From contig NZ_BJZT01000002.1 in assembly GCF_007992175.1 (NCBI RefSeq), forward strand, positions 62,001 through 126,000: a stretch of 64,000 bases of DNA, written 5' to 3'. The position numbers were made by a program, and so were the translations under genes. Every line of letters starts with the position of its first letter. Positions within the stretch are counted from its first letter, which is position 1. This document shows positions 57,392-64,000 of this stretch, piece by piece. The notes under the pieces were generated by a model. That model saw only the letters and a program-made list of their open reading frames with translations, made no database searches and was not told the origin of the DNA. This stretch comes from Methylobacterium haplocladii. GTDB lineage: Bacteria; Pseudomonadota; Alphaproteobacteria; Rhizobiales; Beijerinckiaceae.

Positions 57392-57814
57392 GACGGTCTC
57401 CCTCGTCGGCGCCAGCCTGCGGATGAGCGAAGCGCAATCTCGGCAGCAATTACGAGGATTCCGACGCCGCGCAAGAACTTCTACTGCGTATTATTAATGA
57501 CTTCGAACACGCATTTGCGCTGACGGCAGAAAGATCAATATCGCCTCAAGTCTTGAAGTCCTTCTACGGCACATCCGTTCCACGATGGGATCGACACGGA
57601 AACGTCCCGAATGATTTCCGCAATTCTGTCGAACGACCGGTCAGGCCTTATAAACCATTGTTTCAGAAGAACTTTTAACGGACGTCCGGCATGGTAGAGG
57701 TCATGCCCCGTCGTTTGGCCTGCTCGAACGGATGTCCCGTTACGATACGGACATGCCTGGTTCGACCCTTGCTCGACGGCTGGCAGATCTTGCAACTCCA
57801 GCACGGAAATCCCC
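57392..57814. other. 423-bp leader region upstream of metY with long inverted repeat
   Basis: No convincing gene is seen. The stretch is AT-richer than its neighbours. ACGGCACATCCGTTC at 57566-57580 and GAACGGATGTCCCGT at 57726-57740 are inverted copies (14 of 15 paired) 145 bp apart. A SAM-II riboswitch, expected for methionine genes in this group, was looked for and its GATTT...GCTAAA signature was not found. Confidence 0.5.
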
Positions 57815-59107
57815 ATGCGCAGCGAGACGATCGCGGTTCACGCCGGCTTCGACCACGATCCGGCGACGCATGCCGTGGCGGTTCCGATCTACCAGAGCGT
57901 CGCCTACGCCTTCGACAGCGCCGATCACGGCGCGGCCCTCTTCAACCTCGAGGAGGAAGGCTACCGCTACAGCCGGATCGCCAACCCGACGGTGGCGGTC
58001 CTGGAGAAGCGGGTCGCCGAACTCGAGGGCGGCCATGCGGCGCTCGCCGTCGCCAGCGGTCAGGCGGCCCTTCACTACGCCATCGCGACGCTCGCCGACC
58101 ACGGCGGCAACATCGTCTCGGTGCCCCAGCTCTACGGCACCACCCACACCCTGCTCGCCCATGTGCTGCCGCGTCAGGGCATCCAGTGCCGGTTCGCCGC
58201 GAGCGACGACCCGGCCGAGATCGCGAAGTTGATCGATGACGACACCCGCGCGGTCTATTGCGAGTCGATCGGCAACCCCGCTGGCAACATCTGCGACATC
58301 GAGGCGCTCGCCCGCGTCGCCCATGCCCGGGGCGTGCCGCTCGTCGTCGACAACACGGTGGCAACGCCGATCCTGCTGCGGCCGATCGATTACGGCGCGG
58401 ACATCGTCCTCGGCTCGCTGACCAAGTTCATGGGCGGCCACGGCACGACGATGGGCGGCTTCATCGTCGATTCCGGCCGGTTCGACTGGAAAGCGCAGGC
58501 CCGGCGCTTCCCGATGTTCTCGGTGCCGGACGTGTCCTATCACGGCCTCGTCTACGCCGAGCATTTCGGCAAGGGCGCCTTCGTGGCCCGCGCCCGCAGC
58601 GTCTACCAGCGCACCACCGGCGCCGTGCTGCCTGCGATGAGCGCGTTCCTGCTGCTCCAGGGCATCGAGACCGTAGCGCTCCGAGTCGAGCGGCACGTGC
58701 AGAACGGCCGCAGGGTCGCGGAATTCCTGCGCGCGCATCCCGGGATCAGTTGGGTCAACTATGCAGGCTTCCCCGAGAGCCCGCACCACGCGATGGCGCA
58801 GAAATATCTCGGCGGCGAGGGCTCCTCGCTGCTCACTTTCGGCGTGCGCGGCGGCTTCGAGGCCGGCAAGTCCTTCTACGACGCGCTCAAGCTGGTGAAG
58901 CGGCTCGTCAATATCGGCGACGCGAAATCGCTGGCCTGCCACCCCGCCTCGACCACGCACCGGCAGATGACGCCGGCCGAGCAGGCTTCCGCCGGCGTCT
59001 CCCCGGAGATGATCCGAATCAGCGTCGGCATCGAGCACATCGACGACATCACCGACGACCTCGATCAGGCGCTCGCAGCGGCCAACGTTCTCGCCCGCGC
59101 GGCGTGA
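57815..59107 (+). CDS. metY: O-acetylhomoserine sulfhydrylase (aminocarboxypropyltransferase)
   Basis: This 430-residue PLP enzyme is of the cystathionine-synthase family. It has ETIAVHAGFDHDP, YSRIANPTVAVLEKRVAELEGG, the PLP Lys204 in LGSLTKFMGGHGT, and SLACHPASTTHRQ near the C-terminus. The length and the opening are typical of MetY rather than MetZ (about 390-400). It makes homocysteine from O-acetylhomoserine and sulfide. The metA gene follows 38 bp later, so the pair gives direct sulfhydrylation. The ATG at 57815 is taken; the leader is long. Confidence 0.95.
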   Translation: MRSETIAVHAGFDHDPATHAVAVPIYQSVAYAFDSADHGAALFNLEEEGYRYSRIANPTVAVLEKRVAELEGGHAALAVASGQAALHYAIATLADHGGNIVSVPQLYGTTHTLLAHVLPRQGIQCRFAASDDPAEIAKLIDDDTRAVYCESIGNPAGNICDIEALARVAHARGVPLVVDNTVATPILLRPIDYGADIVLGSLTKFMGGHGTTMGGFIVDSGRFDWKAQARRFPMFSVPDVSYHGLVYAEHFGKGAFVARARSVYQRTTGAVLPAMSAFLLLQGIETVALRVERHVQNGRRVAEFLRAHPGISWVNYAGFPESPHHAMAQKYLGGEGSSLLTFGVRGGFEAGKSFYDALKLVKRLVNIGDAKSLACHPASTTHRQMTPAEQASAGVSPEMIRISVGIEHIDDITDDLDQALAAANVLARAA

Positions 59108-59145
59108 CCGCCGTCTGCGCGGCGATTAGCCAGGAGTTCTTCGCA

Positions 59146-60147
59146 ATGCTGGATCACGGACATCCCAGCCCCGCTCCCTCCACAGGATGGGACGGCTCCG
59201 AAGCGACGCCGGTCATGCCCTCATGGCCGCGCATCGAGCGGCCGCTGCGGATCGGCCTCCTGAACAACATGCCTGACGCGGCCTTCGTCCAGACCGAGCG
59301 GCAGTTCCGGCAACTCATCGGCCAGGATGCGGTGCTCGCACCGTTCGTCTTCCGCGACCTTCCGCGCGGACCCATCGTCCGCGCCCATATCGATGCGCAT
59401 TACGCGCCGCACGAAGCACTCGCGGCGGCGCGGCTCGATGCCCTCGTCGTCACCGGATGCGAGCCGAAGGCCCAAAACCTCGACGACGAGCCGTTCTTCG
59501 CACCGCTCGGCGCGGTGGTGGATTGGGCCGCGGCCAACACCGTCTCGACCCTGTTCTCCTGTCTCGCCTCTCACGCGGCGGTCCTGCATCTCGACGGCAT
59601 CCGGCGCAGGCCGCTGCCCGCAAAGCATTCCGGCGTCTACGCCTGCGCGGCCGTTCCGCATCCGCTCCTCGCCGGCATGCCGGACACCGTCGCGGTGCCG
59701 CATTCCCGCTGGAACGACCTGGCGGAAGCCGATCTCGTCGCCCGTGGCTACACGGTGCTGCGACGCTCGGCCGAGATCGGGGTCGACCTGTTCGTGCGCG
59801 AGACCGGCAGCCTGTTCGTGTTCCTGCAGGGCCACCCGGAATACGCGCCCGACAGCCTCGCCCGCGAGTACCGCCGCGACGTCGGTCGGTTCCTGGACGG
59901 CAGCCGTGACACTCATCCGCCGCTGCCGGAGAACTATTTTTCCGCGGAGGCCGTAGCTCGCCTCAACGCCTTCGCGGCGGAAGCGCAGGCGCGGCGCGAG
60001 CCCGAGCTGTTCACCCGGTTCCCGAGCCTCGCGGCTGCCCCGCCAAGGGTGCCATCGTGGCAGGAGCCGGCGGTACAGCTCTTTCGCAACTGGATCGCGC
60101 AAGTCGCCCTGCGCCGGACTGTCGGCGCGGAGCTCTGCGCGGTTTGA
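59146..60147 (+). CDS. metA: MetA-family homoserine O-acyltransferase
   Basis: This 333-residue enzyme acylates homoserine for methionine synthesis. It has IGLLNNMPDAAF, VTGCEPKAQNL, the nucleophile Cys139 in LFSCLASHAAV and the His230/Glu232 pair in LQGHPEYAPD. The segment after VTG differs from the GAPLG/GAPVE form used to separate succinyl from acetyl transferases. Acyl-donor choice therefore cannot be read, although the metY partner suggests acetyl. The ATG at 59146 follows CAGGAG with 9 bp spacing. Confidence 0.92.
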   Translation: MLDHGHPSPAPSTGWDGSEATPVMPSWPRIERPLRIGLLNNMPDAAFVQTERQFRQLIGQDAVLAPFVFRDLPRGPIVRAHIDAHYAPHEALAAARLDALVVTGCEPKAQNLDDEPFFAPLGAVVDWAAANTVSTLFSCLASHAAVLHLDGIRRRPLPAKHSGVYACAAVPHPLLAGMPDTVAVPHSRWNDLAEADLVARGYTVLRRSAEIGVDLFVRETGSLFVFLQGHPEYAPDSLAREYRRDVGRFLDGSRDTHPPLPENYFSAEAVARLNAFAAEAQARREPELFTRFPSLAAAPPRVPSWQEPAVQLFRNWIAQVALRRTVGAELCAV

Positions 60148-60511
60148 CACGACATCCGGTTGATTGGGTCAGGTGGCGCAGTTCTTCTCCTACCCCATCG
60201 GAGCTACGGGGCCTGTACGGATTTGATTCGATATCCCACCCACGCCCTCACCCTGAGGTTCCGGAGCGTAGCGGAGGCCGCACGGGGGTCTTCCTGGTCC
60301 CGACGCGATCCCTTGGAGAACCCTTCGAGGCCCGCTGACGCGGGCACCTCGAGGTGAGGTTCCGGGTGGGAGATAAAGAGAGCCAAACGGCTTCGGAACA
60401 GCTTCATATCGGGCGCAACCATACGGGGAAGAGAGAGTCTTCGCCGATCGACTGATGCACGCGATACGGTCTGAAACCGTCCGAAGCCTGATCCTCCAAC
60501 AACGCAGATTC
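60148..60511. other. Intergenic stretch with palindromic repeat
   Basis: No gene is seen in 364 bp. The repeat at 60234-60371 fills the middle. The rest upstream of the acyl-CoA synthetase may hold its promoter. Confidence 0.4.
60234..60371. repeat. 138-bp palindromic dispersed repeat
   Basis: Imperfect arms CCCACCCACGCCCTCACC and the opposite-strand copy near 60345-60371 (GGTGAGGTTCCGGGTGGGA) enclose GC-rich secondary structure. It is a third repeat type in the window, different in sequence from those at 21.3 and 25.5 kb. Confidence 0.7.
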
Positions 60512-62299
60512 ATGGCCGCCTCCCCTCTCCCCCCACCGTCGCAGCGGCCCTCCTCGACCTCGGGCTGGATCGGCGCGCTCGAACGGACCGCGCGCATCGA
60601 TGCGCAGCCGGAACGCATTTTCCCCCGCGTCATCGACGAACTGGCCACCCGCCACGGCACCGCCCCGGCCCTCATCGGCACGGACGAGACGCTGAGCCAC
60701 CGTGATCTCGCAGCGCGCCAGAACCGCTACGCCCGCTGGGCGCTCGCCCGGGGGCTGGTCAAGGGCGAAACCGTCGCCCTGCTGATGACCAACCGGCCCG
60801 ATTTCCTGGCGATCTGGCTGGGCCTCACCCGCGTCGGCGTCCGGGTGGCGCTGCTCAACACCAACCTGCGGGATCGCAGCCTCGCCCATTGCATCGACGT
60901 CGCGGCCCCCCGGCTTCTCATCCTGGAGGCCGATCTCGCCGAGGCCGTCGCGAGCGCGCAGCCGCATCTGGCGAAGCAGCCCGACATCGTCTGGCAGGGG
61001 CCCGGTGCCGGAGGACCGTCGTTGGCCGAGGCCGCCGCCGGCTACTCCGAGGCTCCGCTGCAGGCAGGAGAGGGACCGGCCGTCACGGTGCGCGACGAAG
61101 CTCTGCTGATCTTCACCTCCGGCACCACCGGCCTGCCCAAGGCCGCGCGGGTAAGCCACCACCGCATCATGATGTGGACGCACTGGTTCGCCGGATTGAT
61201 CGATGCCGGCGCGGACGACCGGATGTACAATTGCCTGCCGCTCTACCACTCGGTCGGCGGCGTCGTGGCACCCGGCAGCGTGCTCATCGGCGGCGGCTCC
61301 GTGGTGATCCGCCCAAAATTCTCGGCGAGCGCCTTCTGGCGCGACGTCACCGAGACCGGCGCGACGGTGTTTCAGTATATCGGCGAACTCTGCCGCTACC
61401 TCACCGTGGCACCGCCGGACCCGTTCGAGCGCCGGCACGCCCTGCGGCTCTGCACCGGCAACGGAATGCGGCCCGACGTCTGGGAGCGGTTCCGCGAGCG
61501 CTTCGCGATTCCCCGCATCCTCGAATTCTATGCGGCCACCGAGGGCACGGTCTCGCTCTACAACGTCGAGGGTAGGCTCGGCGCGGTCGGACGCGTGCCG
61601 CCCTTCATGGCGCGGCGCTCACCGGCCCTGATCGTGCGGCACGACGTCGAGACCGGGCTGCCGCTGCGCGATGCCGCCGGCCGCTGCGTGCCGGCCGATC
61701 CGGACGAGCCCGGCGAGCTGCTCGGCCGGCTGTCGGCGAAGGCCGAACACAGCTTCGAGGGCTACACCAGCGCCGAGGAGACCAGCCGCAAGATCGTTCG
61801 CGACGCGCTCCAACCGGGCGATGCCTGGATGCGCACCGGCGACCTGATGCGGAAGGATGCTCAGGGCTTCTTCTATTTCGTCGATCGGATCGGCGACACC
61901 TTCCGCTGGAAGGGCGAGAACGTCGCGACCACCGAGGTCGCCGAAGTGCTCGGCCATTGCCCGGGCGTGCTGGAAGCCAGCGTCTACGGCGTCGCCGTGC
62001 CCGGTTCCGAAGGCAAGGCCGGCATGGCCGCGCTGACGACCGGCGCGAGCTTCGACATCGATGCGTTGCACGCCGCCCTGGCGGAAGGGCTACCGGCTTA
62101 CGCGCGTCCGGTCTTCCTCCGGATCGTCCAGGATTTCGCGCATACCGAGACGTTCAAGCAGAAGAAGGCCGTGCTCGCCGCCGAAGGCTTCGATCCGGAG
62201 CGCATCGGCGATGCCCTCTACATCGATCGCGATGGGCAGTACCGGCCACTCGATCCGGCGACTTATGCAGCGGTCGGCCGAGGCGACGTGCGCCTGTAG
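60512..62299 (+). CDS. FATP-like long-chain acyl-CoA synthetase
   Basis: This AMP-forming ligase of about 595 residues from the ATG at 60512 is chosen over the ATG at 60455, which would add 19 residues. It has LIFTSGTTGLPKAARVSHHR (P-loop), YNCLPLYHSVGGVVAPGS, FYAATEGTVSLYNVEGR, WMRTGDLMRKDAQGFFYFVDRIGDTFRWKGENVATTEVAEVL and a late ETFKQKKAVLAAEGFDP with the catalytic Lys region. It activates fatty acids or aromatic acids with CoA. It is membrane-associated in related proteins. Confidence 0.9.
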   Translation: MAASPLPPPSQRPSSTSGWIGALERTARIDAQPERIFPRVIDELATRHGTAPALIGTDETLSHRDLAARQNRYARWALARGLVKGETVALLMTNRPDFLAIWLGLTRVGVRVALLNTNLRDRSLAHCIDVAAPRLLILEADLAEAVASAQPHLAKQPDIVWQGPGAGGPSLAEAAAGYSEAPLQAGEGPAVTVRDEALLIFTSGTTGLPKAARVSHHRIMMWTHWFAGLIDAGADDRMYNCLPLYHSVGGVVAPGSVLIGGGSVVIRPKFSASAFWRDVTETGATVFQYIGELCRYLTVAPPDPFERRHALRLCTGNGMRPDVWERFRERFAIPRILEFYAATEGTVSLYNVEGRLGAVGRVPPFMARRSPALIVRHDVETGLPLRDAAGRCVPADPDEPGELLGRLSAKAEHSFEGYTSAEETSRKIVRDALQPGDAWMRTGDLMRKDAQGFFYFVDRIGDTFRWKGENVATTEVAEVLGHCPGVLEASVYGVAVPGSEGKAGMAALTTGASFDIDALHAALAEGLPAYARPVFLRIVQDFAHTETFKQKKAVLAAEGFDPERIGDALYIDRDGQYRPLDPATYAAVGRGDVRL

Positions 62300-62323
62300 C
62301 GGGGTCCGATCAGCGATCGCGCG

Positions 62324-63289
62324 TCACGGCCGTACCCGCGCACGGGCATCGTCGAGAATACGCGTCAGGGACTCTGCCAGTGCGATGCGCGGCTTCCAGC
62401 CCGTGGCACGGGTGAGCGCCGAGGCATCGCCGCTCGCGGTGGGAATCTCCGACGGTCGCAGCCGGTCGGCCGCGACGCGGATCTCGAACGGCACCCGAGC
62501 CTGCTCGCGCAGGCCGTTGAGCAGGTCGGAGATCGGCCGGGCGCGACCCGAGCCGACGTTGAAGACGGAGCGCGGCTCCAGGCTGTCCGATCCGCGGATC
62601 ACCGCGGCATACGCCGCGACGACATCGCCGACGTCCAGAAAATCGCGTCGCGCCGTCAAGTCGCCGACATCCAAAACCGGCTCGGAAAGCCCGGCCTCGA
62701 TCCGGGCGATCTGTCCGGCGAATGAGGGGACGACGAAGCGCTCGTCCTGCCCCGGTCCGATATGGTTGAACGGCCGCAGCGTCACCAGCCGGATCCCCGC
62801 CGCGGGCAGCACGTCGGCGAGCAGTCCCTCCGCCGCGAGCTTGGTGCGGGCATAGGTGTTGGCCGGTTGCGGAACGACCGTCTCGTCGAGCGCTTCGCCC
62901 GCGAGGAAGGCGCGGCCGTAGACCTCGCCGGAGCTCGCGAACAGGAACGTCGAGCCGGGTGCCCCGGCGACCATCGCCTCGGCGACATTGAGAACTCCCA
63001 GAAGGTTGACCCGCCAAGTCTCCGCAGGCGCGCCGCCAGCCTGCCCGACGGATGACAGGCCGGCGAGATGCAGCACGTGCGTCGGCGCGAACGCTGCGAA
63101 GAAGCGTGACAGCGTGGCGCCGTCGAGAAGATCGATCGCGGCCAGGCTCACGCCCTCGGGAGCGTTCTCCGGTACGTGGAGCCCGAGCCCGGCAATCGCA
63201 TCGCCCGGCGCGCGAGCCCCCGCCAAGGCTCGCAGGGCATGGCGGCCGACGAACCCGCCAACGCCGGTGATCAGGATCCGGGTCACCAT
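62324..63289 (-). CDS. NAD-dependent nucleotide-sugar epimerase/reductase
   Basis: This 321-residue extended SDR has LITGVGGFVGRHALRA (dinucleotide site), FLFASSGEVYGRAF, the catalytic Tyr/Lys in TYARTKLAAE, and LRPFNHIGPGQDERFVVPSFA, a signature of GDP-mannose dehydratase/GDP-4-dehydro-6-deoxymannose reductase relatives. It could make a deoxy-sugar for the polysaccharide locus, though the distance (about 7 kb) makes that only possible. Convergent with the acyl-CoA synthetase, 24 bp away. Confidence 0.9.
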   Translation of the reverse strand: MVTRILITGVGGFVGRHALRALAGARAPGDAIAGLGLHVPENAPEGVSLAAIDLLDGATLSRFFAAFAPTHVLHLAGLSSVGQAGGAPAETWRVNLLGVLNVAEAMVAGAPGSTFLFASSGEVYGRAFLAGEALDETVVPQPANTYARTKLAAEGLLADVLPAAGIRLVTLRPFNHIGPGQDERFVVPSFAGQIARIEAGLSEPVLDVGDLTARRDFLDVGDVVAAYAAVIRGSDSLEPRSVFNVGSGRARPISDLLNGLREQARVPFEIRVAADRLRPSEIPTASGDASALTRATGWKPRIALAESLTRILDDARARVRP

Positions 63290-63672
63290 TCATCCCTCGA
63301 CGCCCGAGCGCCCGGTCCGCCGAAGGCTCGGTCAGCGCCTCGGTGAAATGAATGCATCGGCTGCGCCGGGCCGATCAATGCCCCCCGCCGATTGTCCCGC
63401 CCGTTTCGGTCCGGGTCGGAGCGATTCGACGAAGCGCGCGAGCGCAAGTGATCGTCGTCGCTCGGCGTGTTGCGCGGCGCACGCGCGGCATGGCGCCCTC
63501 TCGGGCCGCACAGCTTCGGGTTCACGGCCCGGTAAGCCCGAGCCGATACCAACGCCTCTCGAGCGCACCACACCCTTCGCCGATGGCCGTCCGGACCGAC
63601 CGATCATCGACTCTCGTCCCGCCCCGGCCTAAGGCCGCCCCCATCAGACCGCAACCGCACGGAGCCCCAGTC
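63290..63672. other. Intergenic stretch, no gene seen
   Basis: 383 bp between the divergent epimerase and gapR starts. The open frames are shadows. It should contain both promoters, and no repeat was recognised. Confidence 0.4.
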
Positions 63673-63954
63673 ATGAACGCCCACGTCAGCCCCGCCGGCC
63701 AGGACGTCTCCTCCTCCGAGGGCGTTGCCGCCGACGAACTGCGCCAGTTCATCGAGCGCATCGAGCGCCTGGAAGAGGAAAAGGCTGCGATTGCCGGCGA
63801 CATCAAGGAAGTCATGGCCGAGCTGAAGGGCCGCGGCTTCGACGTGAAGGCCGTCCGCACCATCCTGCGTCTGCGCAAGAAGGATCACGCCGAGCGCCAG
63901 GAGGAAGAGGCCATTCTGGAACTCTACATGCAGGCCCTCGGAATGGTCGTCTGA
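63673..63954 (+). CDS. gapR: GapR-like DNA-binding protein (DUF2312)
   Basis: This 93-residue protein has [49 protein letters not shown] and [18 protein letters not shown], matching Caulobacter GapR closely. GapR is a small, coiled-coil nucleoid protein that encircles overtwisted DNA ahead of replication and transcription and stimulates type II topoisomerases (established). The ATG at 63673 follows GGAG with 8 bp spacing. Its gene stands alone. Confidence 0.95.
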   Translation: MNAHVSPAGQDVSSSEGVAADELRQFIERIERLEEEKAAIAGDIKEVMAELKGRGFDVKAVRTILRLRKKDHAERQEEEAILELYMQALGMVV

Positions 63955-64000
63955 CGATCGACGCCGTGTGACCGCCCCGCCTTCCTTGACGCGTCGCCGT

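Noticed and set aside
57600-57814. SAM-II type riboswitch before metY
   Set aside because: The conserved GATTT and GCTAAA segments and pseudoknot pairing were not found.
57535-57816. 93-codon minus-strand frame in the metY leader
   Set aside because: Codon usage lacks the GC-rich third positions of neighbours, there is no family match, and it overlaps the metY start. It is left as possible but unsupported.

Overview
The window looks like chromosomal DNA of a Methylobacterium/Methylorubrum-type alphaproteobacterium (Hyphomicrobiales). This rests on very high GC with GC-rich third codon positions, aerobic-type cobaltochelatase genes (cobS/cobT), a GapR/DUF2312 protein, a Rhizobiales-type porin with an N-terminal cysteine pair, polyprenyl-PP synthase and ETF-QO of alphaproteobacterial type, and several dispersed palindromic repeats of the kind scattered in these genomes. 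No rRNA, tRNA, CRISPR array, phage or insertion sequence was recognised.

Layout. 1-28.6 kb is mostly housekeeping: a J-domain protein, cobS-DUF29-cobT, an AEC transporter, rpmB, a GST, hemB, a lipoprotein, an RDD membrane protein, the leucyl/arginyl transferase bpt, a zinc metallopeptidase, a family-4 uracil-DNA glycosylase, ETF-QO, a large TPR protein, ispE, polyprenyl synthase, DUF2007, a tRNA-type N6-methyltransferase, two Tyr/Arg-repeat secreted proteins, an S49 peptidase, then a glycerol cluster glpR-glpD-glpK-glpF and a periplasmic amino-acid-binding protein next to a dicarboxylate/glutamate symporter. 29-34 kb adds a large porin and a complete glutamate/aspartate-type ABC importer (binding protein, two permeases, ATPase).

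34.1-40.3 kb is the most unusual segment. It holds an amino acid:[carrier protein] ligase (a class II seryl-tRNA-synthetase-like enzyme without a tRNA-binding domain), two different stand-alone carrier proteins, an acyl-CoA-dehydrogenase-like flavoprotein lacking the usual catalytic Glu, an HSL-type hydrolase, an AMP-forming ligase and an SDR. It reads as a compact pathway in which an amino acid is loaded on a carrier and oxidised or transferred. The product is unknown. The divergent promoter region carries two dyads and is AT-rich.

40.3-56 kb is an exopolysaccharide-type locus: a GINT1-like putative glycosyltransferase, a Wzc/GumC-like co-polymerase with a degenerate kinase domain, a VpsF-like polymerase, a GH5 glycanase with a twin-arginine signal, two glycosyltransferases, a flippase, a flavin reductase, and two paralogous GNAT-like proteins on either side of a thiamine-diphosphate enzyme.

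56-64 kb returns to metabolism: a class IV aminotransferase, a cupin, metY-metA (methionine synthesis by direct sulfhydrylation), a FATP-like acyl-CoA synthetase, a nucleotide-sugar epimerase/reductase and gapR. Start codons were chosen from ribosome-binding sites and family N-termini. Alternatives are given where the choice is open.
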